Notes: a model not told the origin generated them from the letters alone. DNA of 13,251 nucleotides from Acholeplasmatales bacterium DTU056 (GCA_001512985.1 LFRX01000058.1:22385-35635); one strand, 5' to 3'; positions 1 to 7,095 are shown, counted from the stretch's first letter. Program-made: numbers and translations.

Positions 1-281
1 TCAGCTTTCATAATATCTTGAATTGGTGAACGGAATAATCCCTCTTCTGTAAGTCGGTCGATTTCAATTGCAAGTTGTACCATATGGAAAATATCACGGT
101 ATGTTAAGACTTTTTCAACACTTTCAATACATAAACTCATACTAATATCTTTGTTATAACGTGATTGTTGATTAAATGCAATTTCCGCAATATCCCTAAT
201 AGTAACTCCTCTTTCAAGTAAACGATCGCGATTTAAGTGAAACATTTCTTCACGTGAAAAATATATTTTTGGTTTTTTCAT
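1..281 (-). CDS. pgpA: Phosphatidylglycerophosphatase A-family protein (PgpA/YutG type), N-terminal part only
   Basis: The minus-strand frame opens with ATG at 281 and stays open to the window edge, giving 93 codons before truncation. The visible protein begins MKKPKIYFSREEM. It then carries an ERGVTIRDIAEIAF stretch, a CIESVEKVLTYRDI stretch and SPIQDIMKA, which match from memory the start of the B. subtilis YutG / PgpA family (PF04608). The better known members remove the phosphate from phosphatidylglycerophosphate to give phosphatidylglycerol. The catalytic region is beyond the edge, so activity cannot be judged. The start is supported by AGGAGGG four bases upstream. It begins one base after the fmt stop, so it is probably translated with fmt. 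The place after fmt is usually held by rsmB in Bacillus, so this neighbour is atypical. Confidence 0.8.
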   Translation of the reverse strand, partial: MKKPKIYFSREEMFHLNRDRLLERGVTIRDIAEIAFNQQSRYNKDISMSLCIESVEKVLTYRDIFHMVQLAIEIDRLTEEGLFRSPIQDIMKA

Positions 282-282
282 A

Positions 283-1218
283 CTACCCTCCTATGATTTT
301 TCCTATTTTTATTAAATTTCGGCCTGCACCATTAATGAACTGATTCGCATTTACTTTATTTCTTCCCGCAAGTTGTACTTCTAAAATTGCTAGGGATGTC
401 CCATTTCCACACGCCACCACAAAACAATCTTTTTCAATTGCTATAATAGTTCCTGGCTGGTGGCTATGAGAATGGTCAGTTACTTTACTATCATAAATTT
501 TTAGAACTTGTCCGTCTATTAGAGTATATGCCCCTGGATTAGGATTTAGACCTCGAATTTGATTAAATACCATTCGACTTGGTTTATTAAAGTCAATCTT
601 TTCATCTTCTTTAGTTAAATTATATGCATATGATACTTGGGATTCATCTTGTTTAATCGGAGTAATTAACCCATTTTCAAGGTCATCTAAAAATGGTAGA
701 ATCATTTCACTAGCTAGTAAAGATAATTTTTTAAATAAAGTTTCTTGGTTATCACTTTCTAAAATTGGTATTTTGGTTTGTCGTAAGATGTCCCCAGCAT
801 CCATTTTTTCTGCCATATACATAATCGTAATTCCAGTTTCTAAATCACCATTAATTAAAGCTCTCTGAATGGGAGCTCCACCACGGTATTTTGGTAATAA
901 TGAGCCGTGAATATTTATACTTTTGTATCTAAAATGATTTAATAACCTTTTACCAATTATTTGACCGTATGCAGCTGTGATAATAATATCAGCCTCTTTT
1001 TGTAAAATAAAATCTTCTTCTTTGCGAATATTTATTGGTTGAAAGACTTTTATATTATGTTTTAAGGCTACTTCTTTTACTGGTGAATATTTTATTTCTT
1101 TCTTCCTTCCAACAACACTATCAGGCTGCGTAACAACTAACACAACTTCATGTTTGGTTAAAATCTTTTCTAAAATCGGTACCGCAAACTCCGGTGTCCC
1201 CATAAAAATTACTTTCAT
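283..1218 (-). CDS. fmt: Methionyl-tRNA formyltransferase
   Basis: This cytoplasmic enzyme transfers a formyl group from 10-formyl-tetrahydrofolate to Met-tRNAfMet, making the initiator tRNA for bacterial translation. The 311-residue protein has the family's usual length. Visible marks are the N-terminal FMGTPEFAVP (residues 5-14), the catalytic INIHGSLLP region with Asn102 and His104, the SLLPKYRG signature (106-113), and Asp140 in EKMDAGDIL. These correspond to the Asn/His/Asp catalytic triad of formyltransferases. The C-terminal third (from about 205) fits the Fmt tRNA-binding domain. AGGAGTG lies seven bases before the ATG. It follows priA by 11 nt and precedes the pgpA-like gene by 1 nt. 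In many Bacilli def lies between priA and fmt; it is missing here. Confidence 0.97.
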   Translation of the reverse strand: MKVIFMGTPEFAVPILEKILTKHEVVLVVTQPDSVVGRKKEIKYSPVKEVALKHNIKVFQPINIRKEEDFILQKEADIIITAAYGQIIGKRLLNHFRYKSINIHGSLLPKYRGGAPIQRALINGDLETGITIMYMAEKMDAGDILRQTKIPILESDNQETLFKKLSLLASEMILPFLDDLENGLITPIKQDESQVSYAYNLTKEDEKIDFNKPSRMVFNQIRGLNPNPGAYTLIDGQVLKIYDSKVTDHSHSHQPGTIIAIEKDCFVVACGNGTSLAILEVQLAGRNKVNANQFINGAGRNLIKIGKIIGG

Positions 1219-1229
1219 TTATTTCACTC

Positions 1230-3536
1230 CTAGCTAAAACTGTTGGGGTATTGTTCGAAAATAATATTTAATTGTTGGTCCTTAAATTTTTCACTTACAC
1301 TTCGAACTACTCTAATAACATTATCATAATCTTCATGCTTAATTATCAATTGAACCCCACTATATTTTGGTAAATATACCGGTCCTAAGACGTCTTTTGT
1401 TCCTTTAACAATTTTTGAAAATACTTTTTTAAAGTAATTTGCAAAGTGATACATTGCTTTAAATTCACCACAAATTAATAATCTATTTATTTCAATAAAT
1501 GGCTCATAAAGTAGCAATTGACGTTTCTTAATTTCATCTTCATAGAATGCTTCGAAACTATTATTAATTGCATAACTAAAGACATTGTCTTGAGGATGAT
1601 ATGTTTGAATGTATACTTTGGTATTTTTACGATTAATACATTTGTATATTTCCATAAAGACTAATTCCTTAGCCCTGAAATGATCATAATGTAACATTCG
1701 ATCAGGGTCAATTATTCCAACTAATTCAATTTGACTATTTTTAAAGGAATCAATCATAATATGTGTTCCTAAGATAATATCAACATTTCCTTCCTCAATA
1801 TTAATTAAAACTTCTGAAAAATCCTGATTTATTTTTTCCGCATCCACCATTAATACTTTGGCATTTGGAAAGTTTTGATGAATTAAAGATTGTATTTGTT
1901 CAAGGCCAAAGCCGTGTAAACTTAGACTTCTTGATTTACAAGAACTACAAATGCCAGTAGCAGGTATGGAATAGTTACAGTAATTACAGCGATAAACATT
2001 ATTACGTTGATAATAACTCAAGGAAATTTTACAATTAGGGCATTTTTCAACTTCTTGACAGTTTTCACAGCGAATTAAAGTGCTATGGGCAATACGATTT
2101 AATAATAGTAAAACTTGGCGTTTTTGACTTAAAGTTTCTTTAATAGCATCGATTAATGACTTTGAAAGAATATTTGTTCCATGATTAAGGATTTCTTCCT
2201 TCATATTTATAATATGAACTTCACTTGGACGATTAACAATATATCTTAACAAATAATACTTACTTAAATATACTTGATAATAAGAATTAATACTTGGCGG
2301 AAGAGAAGTTAGAATTACTTTAGCTTGATGATATTTAGCTCTAAATAAAACAATATCACGACATGAAAAACGTGGATTTTGTTCATTAATATAGTTTTGA
2401 TTAGCTTCATCAAGTAAAATGACTAAGCCAAGTTTAGTCAGTGGAGTAAATACTCCGACTTTTGTAGCAACGACAACATCAATATTTCCAGCAATAATAT
2501 TTAAATATTGTTCATAATATTCACTTGGTTTAATATTACTTGTTAATGTGGCCAACCGAATTTGAGGAAGTTTATTACGAATAATTAGACTAACTTCATT
2601 AGCATATACAATCGTTGGTGCTAATAATAAAACTTGCTTATTTTGATTGATGACATCGATCATCGCATCAATTAAAAAATTCATCTGAAAATGCTCATCA
2701 TTTGTATATAATAAAAATGGTTTTTTGTCTAAACTTTGATATTTATTAATTAACTCTTGTTGAGCAAAATTATAATTAGTATTACGTTTCGGAATGTCTT
2801 TCTTTTCAATTTCATCGATTACTTTTTCTTCGACTATTTTCAAATAAGATTTTTTAACTAAATCATTTACTAAATATTGACTACACCCTACATTACTTAC
2901 GATTTCTTCTAAAGTTGCTTTTTCTTTTAGATGAATATAATTAATTATTTCTTTACGAACTAAAGACAATGAAGTAATGTCTAATGAATAATAGTCTTTT
3001 GCTAGCACATAAAACTTTGTATATCGTTTTTTACCATAGGTTTGATATCCATAATCAACTTCTAATGATCCTTCTTTAAGGGCGATTTTTACTTTTGACC
3101 ATAATTTAATTAACTCTGGACCTATTGCAACTTTCTTTCTTTGGCCAATAACTAATGCTAGTTCCGGATCTAACTTTTTAAAGTCATGAACAAGTAAATA
3201 TTTACGATAATCACCTCGTAAAAATGATGGCAACATTATTTCAAGACAGCTACTATAAAAAGCATTCGTTGTACTATAGATATATTCCGCAATCTTCACC
3301 TGTTCCTCATTTAAATTTTGATCAAAGTCTAATATTTCTAGAATCGGTTTTAATGTTCCGCTATATTCAGTTTGGTGGACTATTTCAATTACATAACCTA
3401 AAACTTTTCGGAGGCCAAATTCTACAAATACCCTACTTCCAACCCGAATAATATCACAAAACTCCTCAGGAATTTTATAATCAAAGGCATTATCTACATT
3501 TTCATGCTTAACATCTACAATTACTTTCGCAATCAT
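1230..3536 (-). CDS. priA: Primosomal protein N' (PriA), with degenerate ATPase/helicase motifs
   Basis: PriA recognises stalled or repaired forks and starts reloading of the replicative helicase. This 768-residue protein aligns from end to end with the family. The N-terminal 3'-DNA-binding domain (1-100) is normal (VIVDVKHENVDNAFDYKIP). All eight zinc cysteines are present (490, 493, 499, 502, 517, 520, 530, 533), and the C-terminal domain keeps VLGPVYLPK. The motor is altered. Walker A, normally GVTGSGKTE, reads LYTNDEHFQMN (276-286). DEEH reads DEAN (376-379) and GSATPS reads TSLPPS (410-415). After Gly590-Thr591 motif V is lost. Motif VI QVAGRAGR is replaced around 630-638 by a stretch holding INRKN. 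The frame is long, uninterrupted and well conserved elsewhere, so it is a kept protein and not a decaying gene. AAGGAGG precedes the ATG by seven bases. ATP-driven unwinding is unlikely; a scaffold role is inferred. Confidence 0.95.
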   Translation of the reverse strand: MIAKVIVDVKHENVDNAFDYKIPEEFCDIIRVGSRVFVEFGLRKVLGYVIEIVHQTEYSGTLKPILEILDFDQNLNEEQVKIAEYIYSTTNAFYSSCLEIMLPSFLRGDYRKYLLVHDFKKLDPELALVIGQRKKVAIGPELIKLWSKVKIALKEGSLEVDYGYQTYGKKRYTKFYVLAKDYYSLDITSLSLVRKEIINYIHLKEKATLEEIVSNVGCSQYLVNDLVKKSYLKIVEEKVIDEIEKKDIPKRNTNYNFAQQELINKYQSLDKKPFLLYTNDEHFQMNFLIDAMIDVINQNKQVLLLAPTIVYANEVSLIIRNKLPQIRLATLTSNIKPSEYYEQYLNIIAGNIDVVVATKVGVFTPLTKLGLVILLDEANQNYINEQNPRFSCRDIVLFRAKYHQAKVILTSLPPSINSYYQVYLSKYYLLRYIVNRPSEVHIINMKEEILNHGTNILSKSLIDAIKETLSQKRQVLLLLNRIAHSTLIRCENCQEVEKCPNCKISLSYYQRNNVYRCNYCNYSIPATGICSSCKSRSLSLHGFGLEQIQSLIHQNFPNAKVLMVDAEKINQDFSEVLINIEEGNVDIILGTHIMIDSFKNSQIELVGIIDPDRMLHYDHFRAKELVFMEIYKCINRKNTKVYIQTYHPQDNVFSYAINNSFEAFYEDEIKKRQLLLYEPFIEINRLLICGEFKAMYHFANYFKKVFSKIVKGTKDVLGPVYLPKYSGVQLIIKHEDYDNVIRVVRSVSEKFKDQQLNIIFEQYPNSFS

Positions 3537-3557
3537 ATCGATGCCTCCTTTTATTTT

Positions 3558-3566
3558 ATATTAGCA
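3558..3566 (-). promoter_or_regulatory. Possible extended -10 element upstream of priA
   Basis: On the minus strand TGCTAATAT lies about 20 nt before the priA ATG, downstream of the rpoZ terminator. It could act as an extended -10, which would explain how priA is transcribed after the terminator. No convincing -35 is visible 16-18 nt upstream, so the call is weak. Confidence 0.3.
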
Positions 3567-3595
3567 TAAAATGACTAAAATTAATAGTATATAAA

Positions 3596-3623
3596 TAAAA
3601 AAAGTTAGACCAACCGTCTAACT
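3596..3623 (-). terminator. Intrinsic terminator after rpoZ
   Basis: Read on the minus strand, a perfect 7-bp stem (GTTAGAC / GTCTAAC, arms at 3616-3622 and 3604-3610) with a 5-nt GGTTG loop is followed by seven T residues and an AT-rich tail. One outer A-T pair can extend the stem. It begins five bases after the rpoZ stop and ends the gmk-rpoZ transcript, separating it from priA. Confidence 0.9.
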
Positions 3624-3627
3624 AATT

Positions 3628-3834
3628 TTATTTTACAATAATTTTACCTTCGTAAATTTCTTCTAAAGCTTGTCCGATACATTTTTTGCTATGAGGTTTT
3701 TTTATAAAAGATCTTCCATTATCTTTAATTTCACGGGCACGTTTTGCGGCGGCGATTACTAATTTATATTTGGAACCAGTTTTTTCAACTAATTGATCGA
3801 TTGAAGGATAACGTAAACCGTCTTTATAGTCCAT
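3628..3834 (-). CDS. rpoZ: DNA-directed RNA polymerase omega subunit
   Basis: Omega binds the C-terminal region of beta-prime and helps assemble and stabilise RNA polymerase. The protein is 68 residues, close to the Bacillus omega length. It shows the family core: YPSIDQLVEKTGSKYKLV, then AAAKRAREI, and near the end IGQALEEIYEGKI. The ATG lies inside the last codons of gmk (11-nt overlap). A GGGGGTG ribosome site lies within the gmk coding end, so the two are probably translationally coupled. The gmk-rpoZ pair is a standard Bacilli arrangement. The usual next gene, coaBC, is absent, and a terminator follows directly. Confidence 0.95.
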   Translation of the reverse strand: MDYKDGLRYPSIDQLVEKTGSKYKLVIAAAKRAREIKDNGRSFIKKPHSKKCIGQALEEIYEGKIIVK

Positions 3835-4456
3835 TATCTTTCACCCCCATAAGTTTATTATAATTATGGATAGTGCGCTCAGTTTTAGCATGTGTCGCAC
3901 GGATAATTGCTAAGATTTTGTCAGCAGCATTATCCACATCATCGTTAACGACGATATAATCATATAAATAAGCAAGTTTAATTTCTCGTTTTGCTTTCGC
4001 AATTCGTTCATTAATTGTCTCGATTGGTTCAGTCCCACGATTAATCAATCGCTGATATAAATCTTCAATAGATGGTGGGGCTATAAAAATAAATAACGCA
4101 TCTTTCATTTTTTCGCGGACTTGTAAAGCACCTTGTACTTCAATTTCCAAAACAACTTCTTTTCCTAATGCAAGTTGTTCTTCTACTTTATCTAACGGGG
4201 TTCCATAATAATTCCCCACAAACTCCGCATACTCCAAAAATTTATTTTCACGAATACGTTGTTCAAATTCTTCACGGGTGACAAAATAATAATCAACCCC
4301 GTCAACTTCTCCCTCTCGTGGCGCTCTAGTAGTCATTGAGACAGAATATACTAGATCATGTCCTGTCATATTAAATAGCGCACTTCGCACTGTCCCTTTC
4401 CCAACCCCTGATGGACCAGATATTACTACTAACAGTCCACGATCGTCTAACTTCAT
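3824..4456 (-). CDS. gmk: Guanylate kinase
   Basis: This cytosolic enzyme phosphorylates GMP to GDP with ATP, feeding GTP and (p)ppGpp pools. The 210-residue product has the ATP-binding P-loop GPSGVGKGTV (14-23), the GMP-binding signature TTRAPREGEVDGVDYYFV (42-59), and EIEVQGALQVREK around 104-116. These are the expected motifs in the expected order, at normal length for Bacilli. The start is supported by GAGGTG six bases upstream of the ATG and by a promoter in the 90-bp gap to rqcH. It is the first gene of a gmk-rpoZ transcript that is divergent from rqcH. In B. subtilis rqcH (yloA) also lies close to gmk, so the neighbourhood is partly conserved. Confidence 0.97.
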   Translation of the reverse strand: MKLDDRGLLVVISGPSGVGKGTVRSALFNMTGHDLVYSVSMTTRAPREGEVDGVDYYFVTREEFEQRIRENKFLEYAEFVGNYYGTPLDKVEEQLALGKEVVLEIEVQGALQVREKMKDALFIFIAPPSIEDLYQRLINRGTEPIETINERIAKAKREIKLAYLYDYIVVNDDVDNAADKILAIIRATHAKTERTIHNYNKLMGVKDNGL

Positions 4457-4486
4457 GATTTCACCTCAAAATAATATCTAAATATT

Positions 4487-4514
4487 ATTATACTATAATC
4501 TTATTAAAAATCAA
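4487..4514 (-). promoter_or_regulatory. Sigma-A-like promoter for gmk-rpoZ
   Basis: On the minus strand TTGATT (4509-4514) and a perfect TATAAT (4487-4492) are 16 nt apart. The expected start near 4480 leaves a leader of about 25 nt before gmk. It is back-to-back with the rqcH promoter. Confidence 0.7.
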
Positions 4515-4524
4515 GAAAATTTAA

Positions 4525-4556
4525 TTGTTTTAAATCAAGTTAAATTATGATAAAAT
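4525..4556 (+). promoter_or_regulatory. Probable promoter for rqcH
   Basis: An extended -10 reading TGATAAAAT lies at 4548-4556, overlapping a second possible -10 TATGAT at 4546-4551. The -35 side is weak: TTGTTT at 4525-4530 is 15 nt from TATGAT. Transcription would begin near 4563. That removes the upstream in-frame ATG at 4547 from the mRNA and supports the start at 4577. Confidence 0.5.
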
Positions 4557-4576
4557 TATCTAAGAAGGTGAAACAT

Positions 4577-6166
4577 ATGAGTATTGATGGTGTTTTTATT
4601 CATAATCTTGTTAACGAATTAAAAATTATCGAAAAAAAACGAATTAATAAAATTTATGATATAAATGAACGTGAGTTTTTATTTTATTTATCAAATAAAT
4701 TAACTTTAGTAGGCTCATTAAATTTAACATATCCACATCTTCGTTTAACGACGAAGACAATTAATACTTTAAGTGAACCAACCAATTTTTGTATGGTCTT
4801 GCGTAAACATTTTGAACACGGAATAATTGATTCAATTAACCAATATAATAATGACCGAATTATCATTATTAAAGTATTGCAAGCTGATGAACTTGGATAT
4901 CAATCCGTTAAGTTTTTAATTTTTGAATTATTAGGTCGACACGCAAATTTAATTTTGACTAATGAAGATATGATAATTATCGACTGTTTACGTAAAACCC
5001 CTCTTGATAGTATGCGATTGTTAGTTCCAAAAGTAACTTATCAGTTTCCTACAACTGATAAATTAAATCCCTATACGGTTACTACTGATACAACCACTAT
5101 TGATAATTTTGAAGGTTTAAGTAATATTATAAAAAATGAAATAAAACATATAAAAAGCCTTCATCAAGTTTTATATAGACCAGTAAAACCAACTTTGATT
5201 AAATTAAATGATAAATATAACTTTTATTGGACTGACTTACAAACATTATCGGGTGAAAAACAATATTTTAAAAGTATTTCAAGTTTATTAGATTACTATT
5301 ATACAGAAATATCAGAAATTTTCTTACAAAAAGAAGCAAATCGAAAATTAGTTAATTATATTAATCATGAAATTAAAAAAACAACTTCTAAAATATCTAA
5401 GCAAGAAATAGAACTTAGTCAAGCCAAAGATAACTTAATATATGAAAAGTTAGGAAATCTTCTAGCCAGTAATCTTCATAAAGTAAACAAAGGAGATAAT
5501 ATGGTGATTGTAGAAGATTATTATGAAGGGAATAATTTGATAGAGTTAAAACTTGATCCCAAATTATCCCCTTCGCAAAATTTAGAAGCATATTTTAATA
5601 AATACAAAAAAGCCCAACGAACAATTTCAATTTTAACAGAAGAAATAAAAAAATCATTTCAACACTTACAATATTTACAAACTTTACAAGAGCAAATTCA
5701 ACTTGCTACTGAAGTTGATTTAGAGGAAATCGCCTTAGAATTAGGTTTAAAAGAGCAATCTCCTAAGAAAAAAACAAAAGTACGTCCTAATTATCTAACT
5801 TTTACTGACGCAACAGGTAATTTAATTTTTGTTGGTAAAAATAATATTCAAAACAATTATTTAACCCATACCTTAGCCAATAAAAATGATTACTTTTTCC
5901 ATGTTAAAGATGCCCCAGGAAGTCACGTAATTGTTAGAACAAATAATCTAACTGATGAATTAATAGGGCTTGCGGCACAACTAGCTGCCTATTATTCGAA
6001 TTACCATTCGAAAACAACCGTTGATTATACTTTAGTTAAATACGTAAAAAAAGTTAAAGGTATGCCAGGTTCTTTTGTAATCTACACTAATCAAAAATCT
6101 GTCACTGTAACTCCAAACAAAGAGTATTTTTTAGGTCAATTAAAAGAAGTTAATCACGATAAATGA
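4577..6166 (+). CDS. rqcH: Ribosome quality control protein RqcH (NFACT family, formerly fibronectin-binding protein FbpA/YloA)
   Basis: RqcH binds 50S subunits with stalled peptidyl-tRNA and recruits tRNA-Ala to add C-terminal alanine tails that mark chains for degradation. The NFACT-N part starts with SIDGVFIHNLVNELK and has the Asp-Arg pair at residues 93-94 (NNDRIIIIK), matching the functionally needed DR of B. subtilis RqcH. ELLGRHANLIL follows. A charged, helical middle region fits the coiled-coil M domain. The C-terminal NFACT-R domain has VGKNNIQNNYLTH, HVKDAPGSHVIVR, AAYYSNYHSKTTVDYT and GSFVIYTNQKSVTVTPNKE. The protein is 529 residues from the ATG at 4577, slightly short for the family. 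I chose this start because of AGAAGGTG six bases upstream and the match to the family N-terminus; the in-frame ATG at 4547 lies in the promoter. It is the only plus-strand gene and ends with TGA, overlapping the small minus-strand gene by 17 bp. Confidence 0.95.
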   Translation: MSIDGVFIHNLVNELKIIEKKRINKIYDINEREFLFYLSNKLTLVGSLNLTYPHLRLTTKTINTLSEPTNFCMVLRKHFEHGIIDSINQYNNDRIIIIKVLQADELGYQSVKFLIFELLGRHANLILTNEDMIIIDCLRKTPLDSMRLLVPKVTYQFPTTDKLNPYTVTTDTTTIDNFEGLSNIIKNEIKHIKSLHQVLYRPVKPTLIKLNDKYNFYWTDLQTLSGEKQYFKSISSLLDYYYTEISEIFLQKEANRKLVNYINHEIKKTTSKISKQEIELSQAKDNLIYEKLGNLLASNLHKVNKGDNMVIVEDYYEGNNLIELKLDPKLSPSQNLEAYFNKYKKAQRTISILTEEIKKSFQHLQYLQTLQEQIQLATEVDLEEIALELGLKEQSPKKKTKVRPNYLTFTDATGNLIFVGKNNIQNNYLTHTLANKNDYFFHVKDAPGSHVIVRTNNLTDELIGLAAQLAAYYSNYHSKTTVDYTLVKYVKKVKGMPGSFVIYTNQKSVTVTPNKEYFLGQLKEVNHDK

Positions 6167-6326
6167 TCATTGCAGAGTAGCAATAGATTTGTGATTTATA
6201 GTCATACATTATACTTACCTGATATTTAATATCCACAATTTTCTCATCACTAATATTTTTTAAAAAATCATTAACCTTTTCTTCTAAATCTTGTTCATGA
6301 CTTTCATCAAATAATTTAACTTTCAT
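6150..6326 (-). CDS. cse60: Small Cse60-family protein (58 residues)
   Basis: A complete minus-strand frame runs from ATG at 6326 to TAA at 6150-6152. The product begins MKVKLFDESHEQDLEEKV, has ISDEKIVDIKYQVS in the middle, and ends YCYSAMIIYRD. This matches from memory the Cse60 family of Bacilli (about 60 residues, PF10957). The B. subtilis member was found as a mother-cell sigma-E-dependent sporulation gene; its biochemical role is not known to me. It is soluble by appearance, acidic at the start, with no signal or membrane segment. AAGGGGG lies seven bases before the ATG, inside an inverted repeat. Its 3' end overlaps the rqcH coding end on the opposite strand. Presence does not prove sporulation, as relatives may occur in non-sporeformers. 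Confidence 0.85.
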   Translation of the reverse strand: MKVKLFDESHEQDLEEKVNDFLKNISDEKIVDIKYQVSIMYDYKSQIYCYSAMIIYRD

Positions 6327-6329
6327 AAT

Positions 6330-6375
6330 AAAACCCCCTTATGCTAAATAGTACATATGGCATAAGGGGGTTTTT
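6330..6375 (+). terminator. Perfect 15-bp inverted repeat: rqcH terminator, possibly bidirectional
   Basis: Arms at 6330-6344 and 6360-6374 are exact reverse complements (AAAACCCCCTTATGC / GCATAAGGGGGTTTT), with a 15-nt loop. On the plus strand the stem ends in five U residues, as in an intrinsic terminator, about 165 nt after the rqcH stop. On the minus strand the GGGGG arm is followed by TTTTATT, so it could also stop read-through from nth. The same arm contains the ribosome site of the Cse60-like gene. Confidence 0.8.
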
Positions 6376-6380
6376 GTCAA
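6352..6380 (-). promoter_or_regulatory. Candidate promoter for the Cse60-like gene
   Basis: A perfect -35 TTGACA (6375-6380) stands exactly 17 nt from TATGTA (6352-6357), a poor -10 with three of six consensus bases. The expected start near 6345 falls just inside the promoter-distal arm of the inverted repeat, giving a leader of only about 19 nt that still carries AAGGGGG. I see no good sigma-E type sequence. Confidence 0.5.
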
Positions 6381-6468
6381 AAAAAGTTTTTCTAAAACAG
6401 GATAAATATAAAGGACTATTTAAATTTATAAGTAGCCCCTTTAATTATATCCTTAATTTTTTAGTCTA

Positions 6469-7095
6469 TTATTTTACTTCATGTTTTAAATACCGACAAA
6501 TAGATTGAAACGGACATTCGTGACATTTCTTAGGTTTTGACTTACAAAAATATCTTCCAAATAAAATTAACCTTAAATGAAGTTGATGCCATTGGGATGG
6601 CAAAAATTTTTCCATTAACTCTTTTTCTACAATCACTGGATTTTGCGAATCAGCAAATCCTAAACGATTTGATACACGTAAAACATGTGTATCCACCGCA
6701 ATCCTTGGAATATTAAAACCTTCACTTAGAATGACATTAGCTGACTTTCGCCCAACACCAGGTAATTTAATTAACTCTTCAAAGACATTGGGAACATTCC
6801 CATTATAATTAGATACTAATACTTTAGCTAAATTGATAATATTCTTAGCTTTTGTTTTATATAATCCGATTGAACTTATTATCTCTTCAACATCTTTAAC
6901 ATCGGCTTGACTTAATGCAAAGGGGGTCGGATATTTACTAAATAATTTAGGAGTAACTTTATTTACAGCAACGTCAGTCGTTTGGGCTGACAATACCACT
7001 GCAATCACTAATTCAAATATATTACGATATTGTAATTCGGTATAAGCTTTAGGATAAAGTTCTTCTAATTTACTATAAATTTCTTTTGGCTCCAA
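6469..7095 (-). CDS. nth: Endonuclease III (DNA glycosylase/AP lyase)
   Basis: Nth removes oxidised pyrimidines and nicks the abasic site in base-excision repair. From the TTG at 7095 the protein has 208 residues, near the usual length. The helix-hairpin-helix motif LPGVGRKSANVIL contains the catalytic Lys117, and AVDTHVLRVSNRL carries the catalytic Asp135. The four cluster cysteines (184, 191, 194, 200; spacing C-X6-C-X2-C-X5-C) bind [4Fe-4S]. The frame stays open upstream to an ATG at 7161, but the added 22 residues have no family counterpart and lie inside dnaD. TTG at 7095 has AGAGG six bases before it and puts EPKEIYSKLEELYP at the start, as expected. The overlap with dnaD is then 23 nt. 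The dnaD-nth pair is conserved in Bacilli. Confidence 0.93.
   Translation of the reverse strand: MEPKEIYSKLEELYPKAYTELQYRNIFELVIAVVLSAQTTDVAVNKVTPKLFSKYPTPFALSQADVKDVEEIISSIGLYKTKAKNIINLAKVLVSNYNGNVPNVFEELIKLPGVGRKSANVILSEGFNIPRIAVDTHVLRVSNRLGFADSQNPVIVEKELMEKFLPSQWHQLHLRLILFGRYFCKSKPKKCHECPFQSICRYLKHEVK

Noticed and set aside
3224..3451. Plus-strand 75-codon frame
   Set aside because: It lies wholly inside priA on the opposite strand, has no ribosome site and no recognisable product; it is a shadow of priA.
1230..3536. priA as a pseudogene
   Set aside because: The frame is uninterrupted over 768 codons, and the zinc and DNA-binding parts are well conserved, so selection appears to maintain it despite the lost motor motifs.
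4547..4576. Upstream in-frame ATG of rqcH
   Set aside because: It lies in the likely -10 region and has no ribosome site; the ATG at 4577 has AGAAGGTG and gives the family N-terminus.
4684..4866. Minus-strand 60-codon frame
   Set aside because: It is antisense within the conserved NFACT-N part of rqcH, without a start signal.
6327..6380. Sigma-E type promoter for the Cse60-like gene
   Set aside because: CATATGTA loosely resembles a sigma-E -10, but no matching -35 is visible at the right distance; TTGACA with 17-nt spacing fits better.
6379..6398. Minus-strand 5-bp hairpin GTTTT / AAAAC followed by seven T residues after nth
   Set aside because: The stem has a single G-C pair and a 3-nt loop, too weak to call a terminator with confidence; the T run also forms the flank of the TTGACA element.
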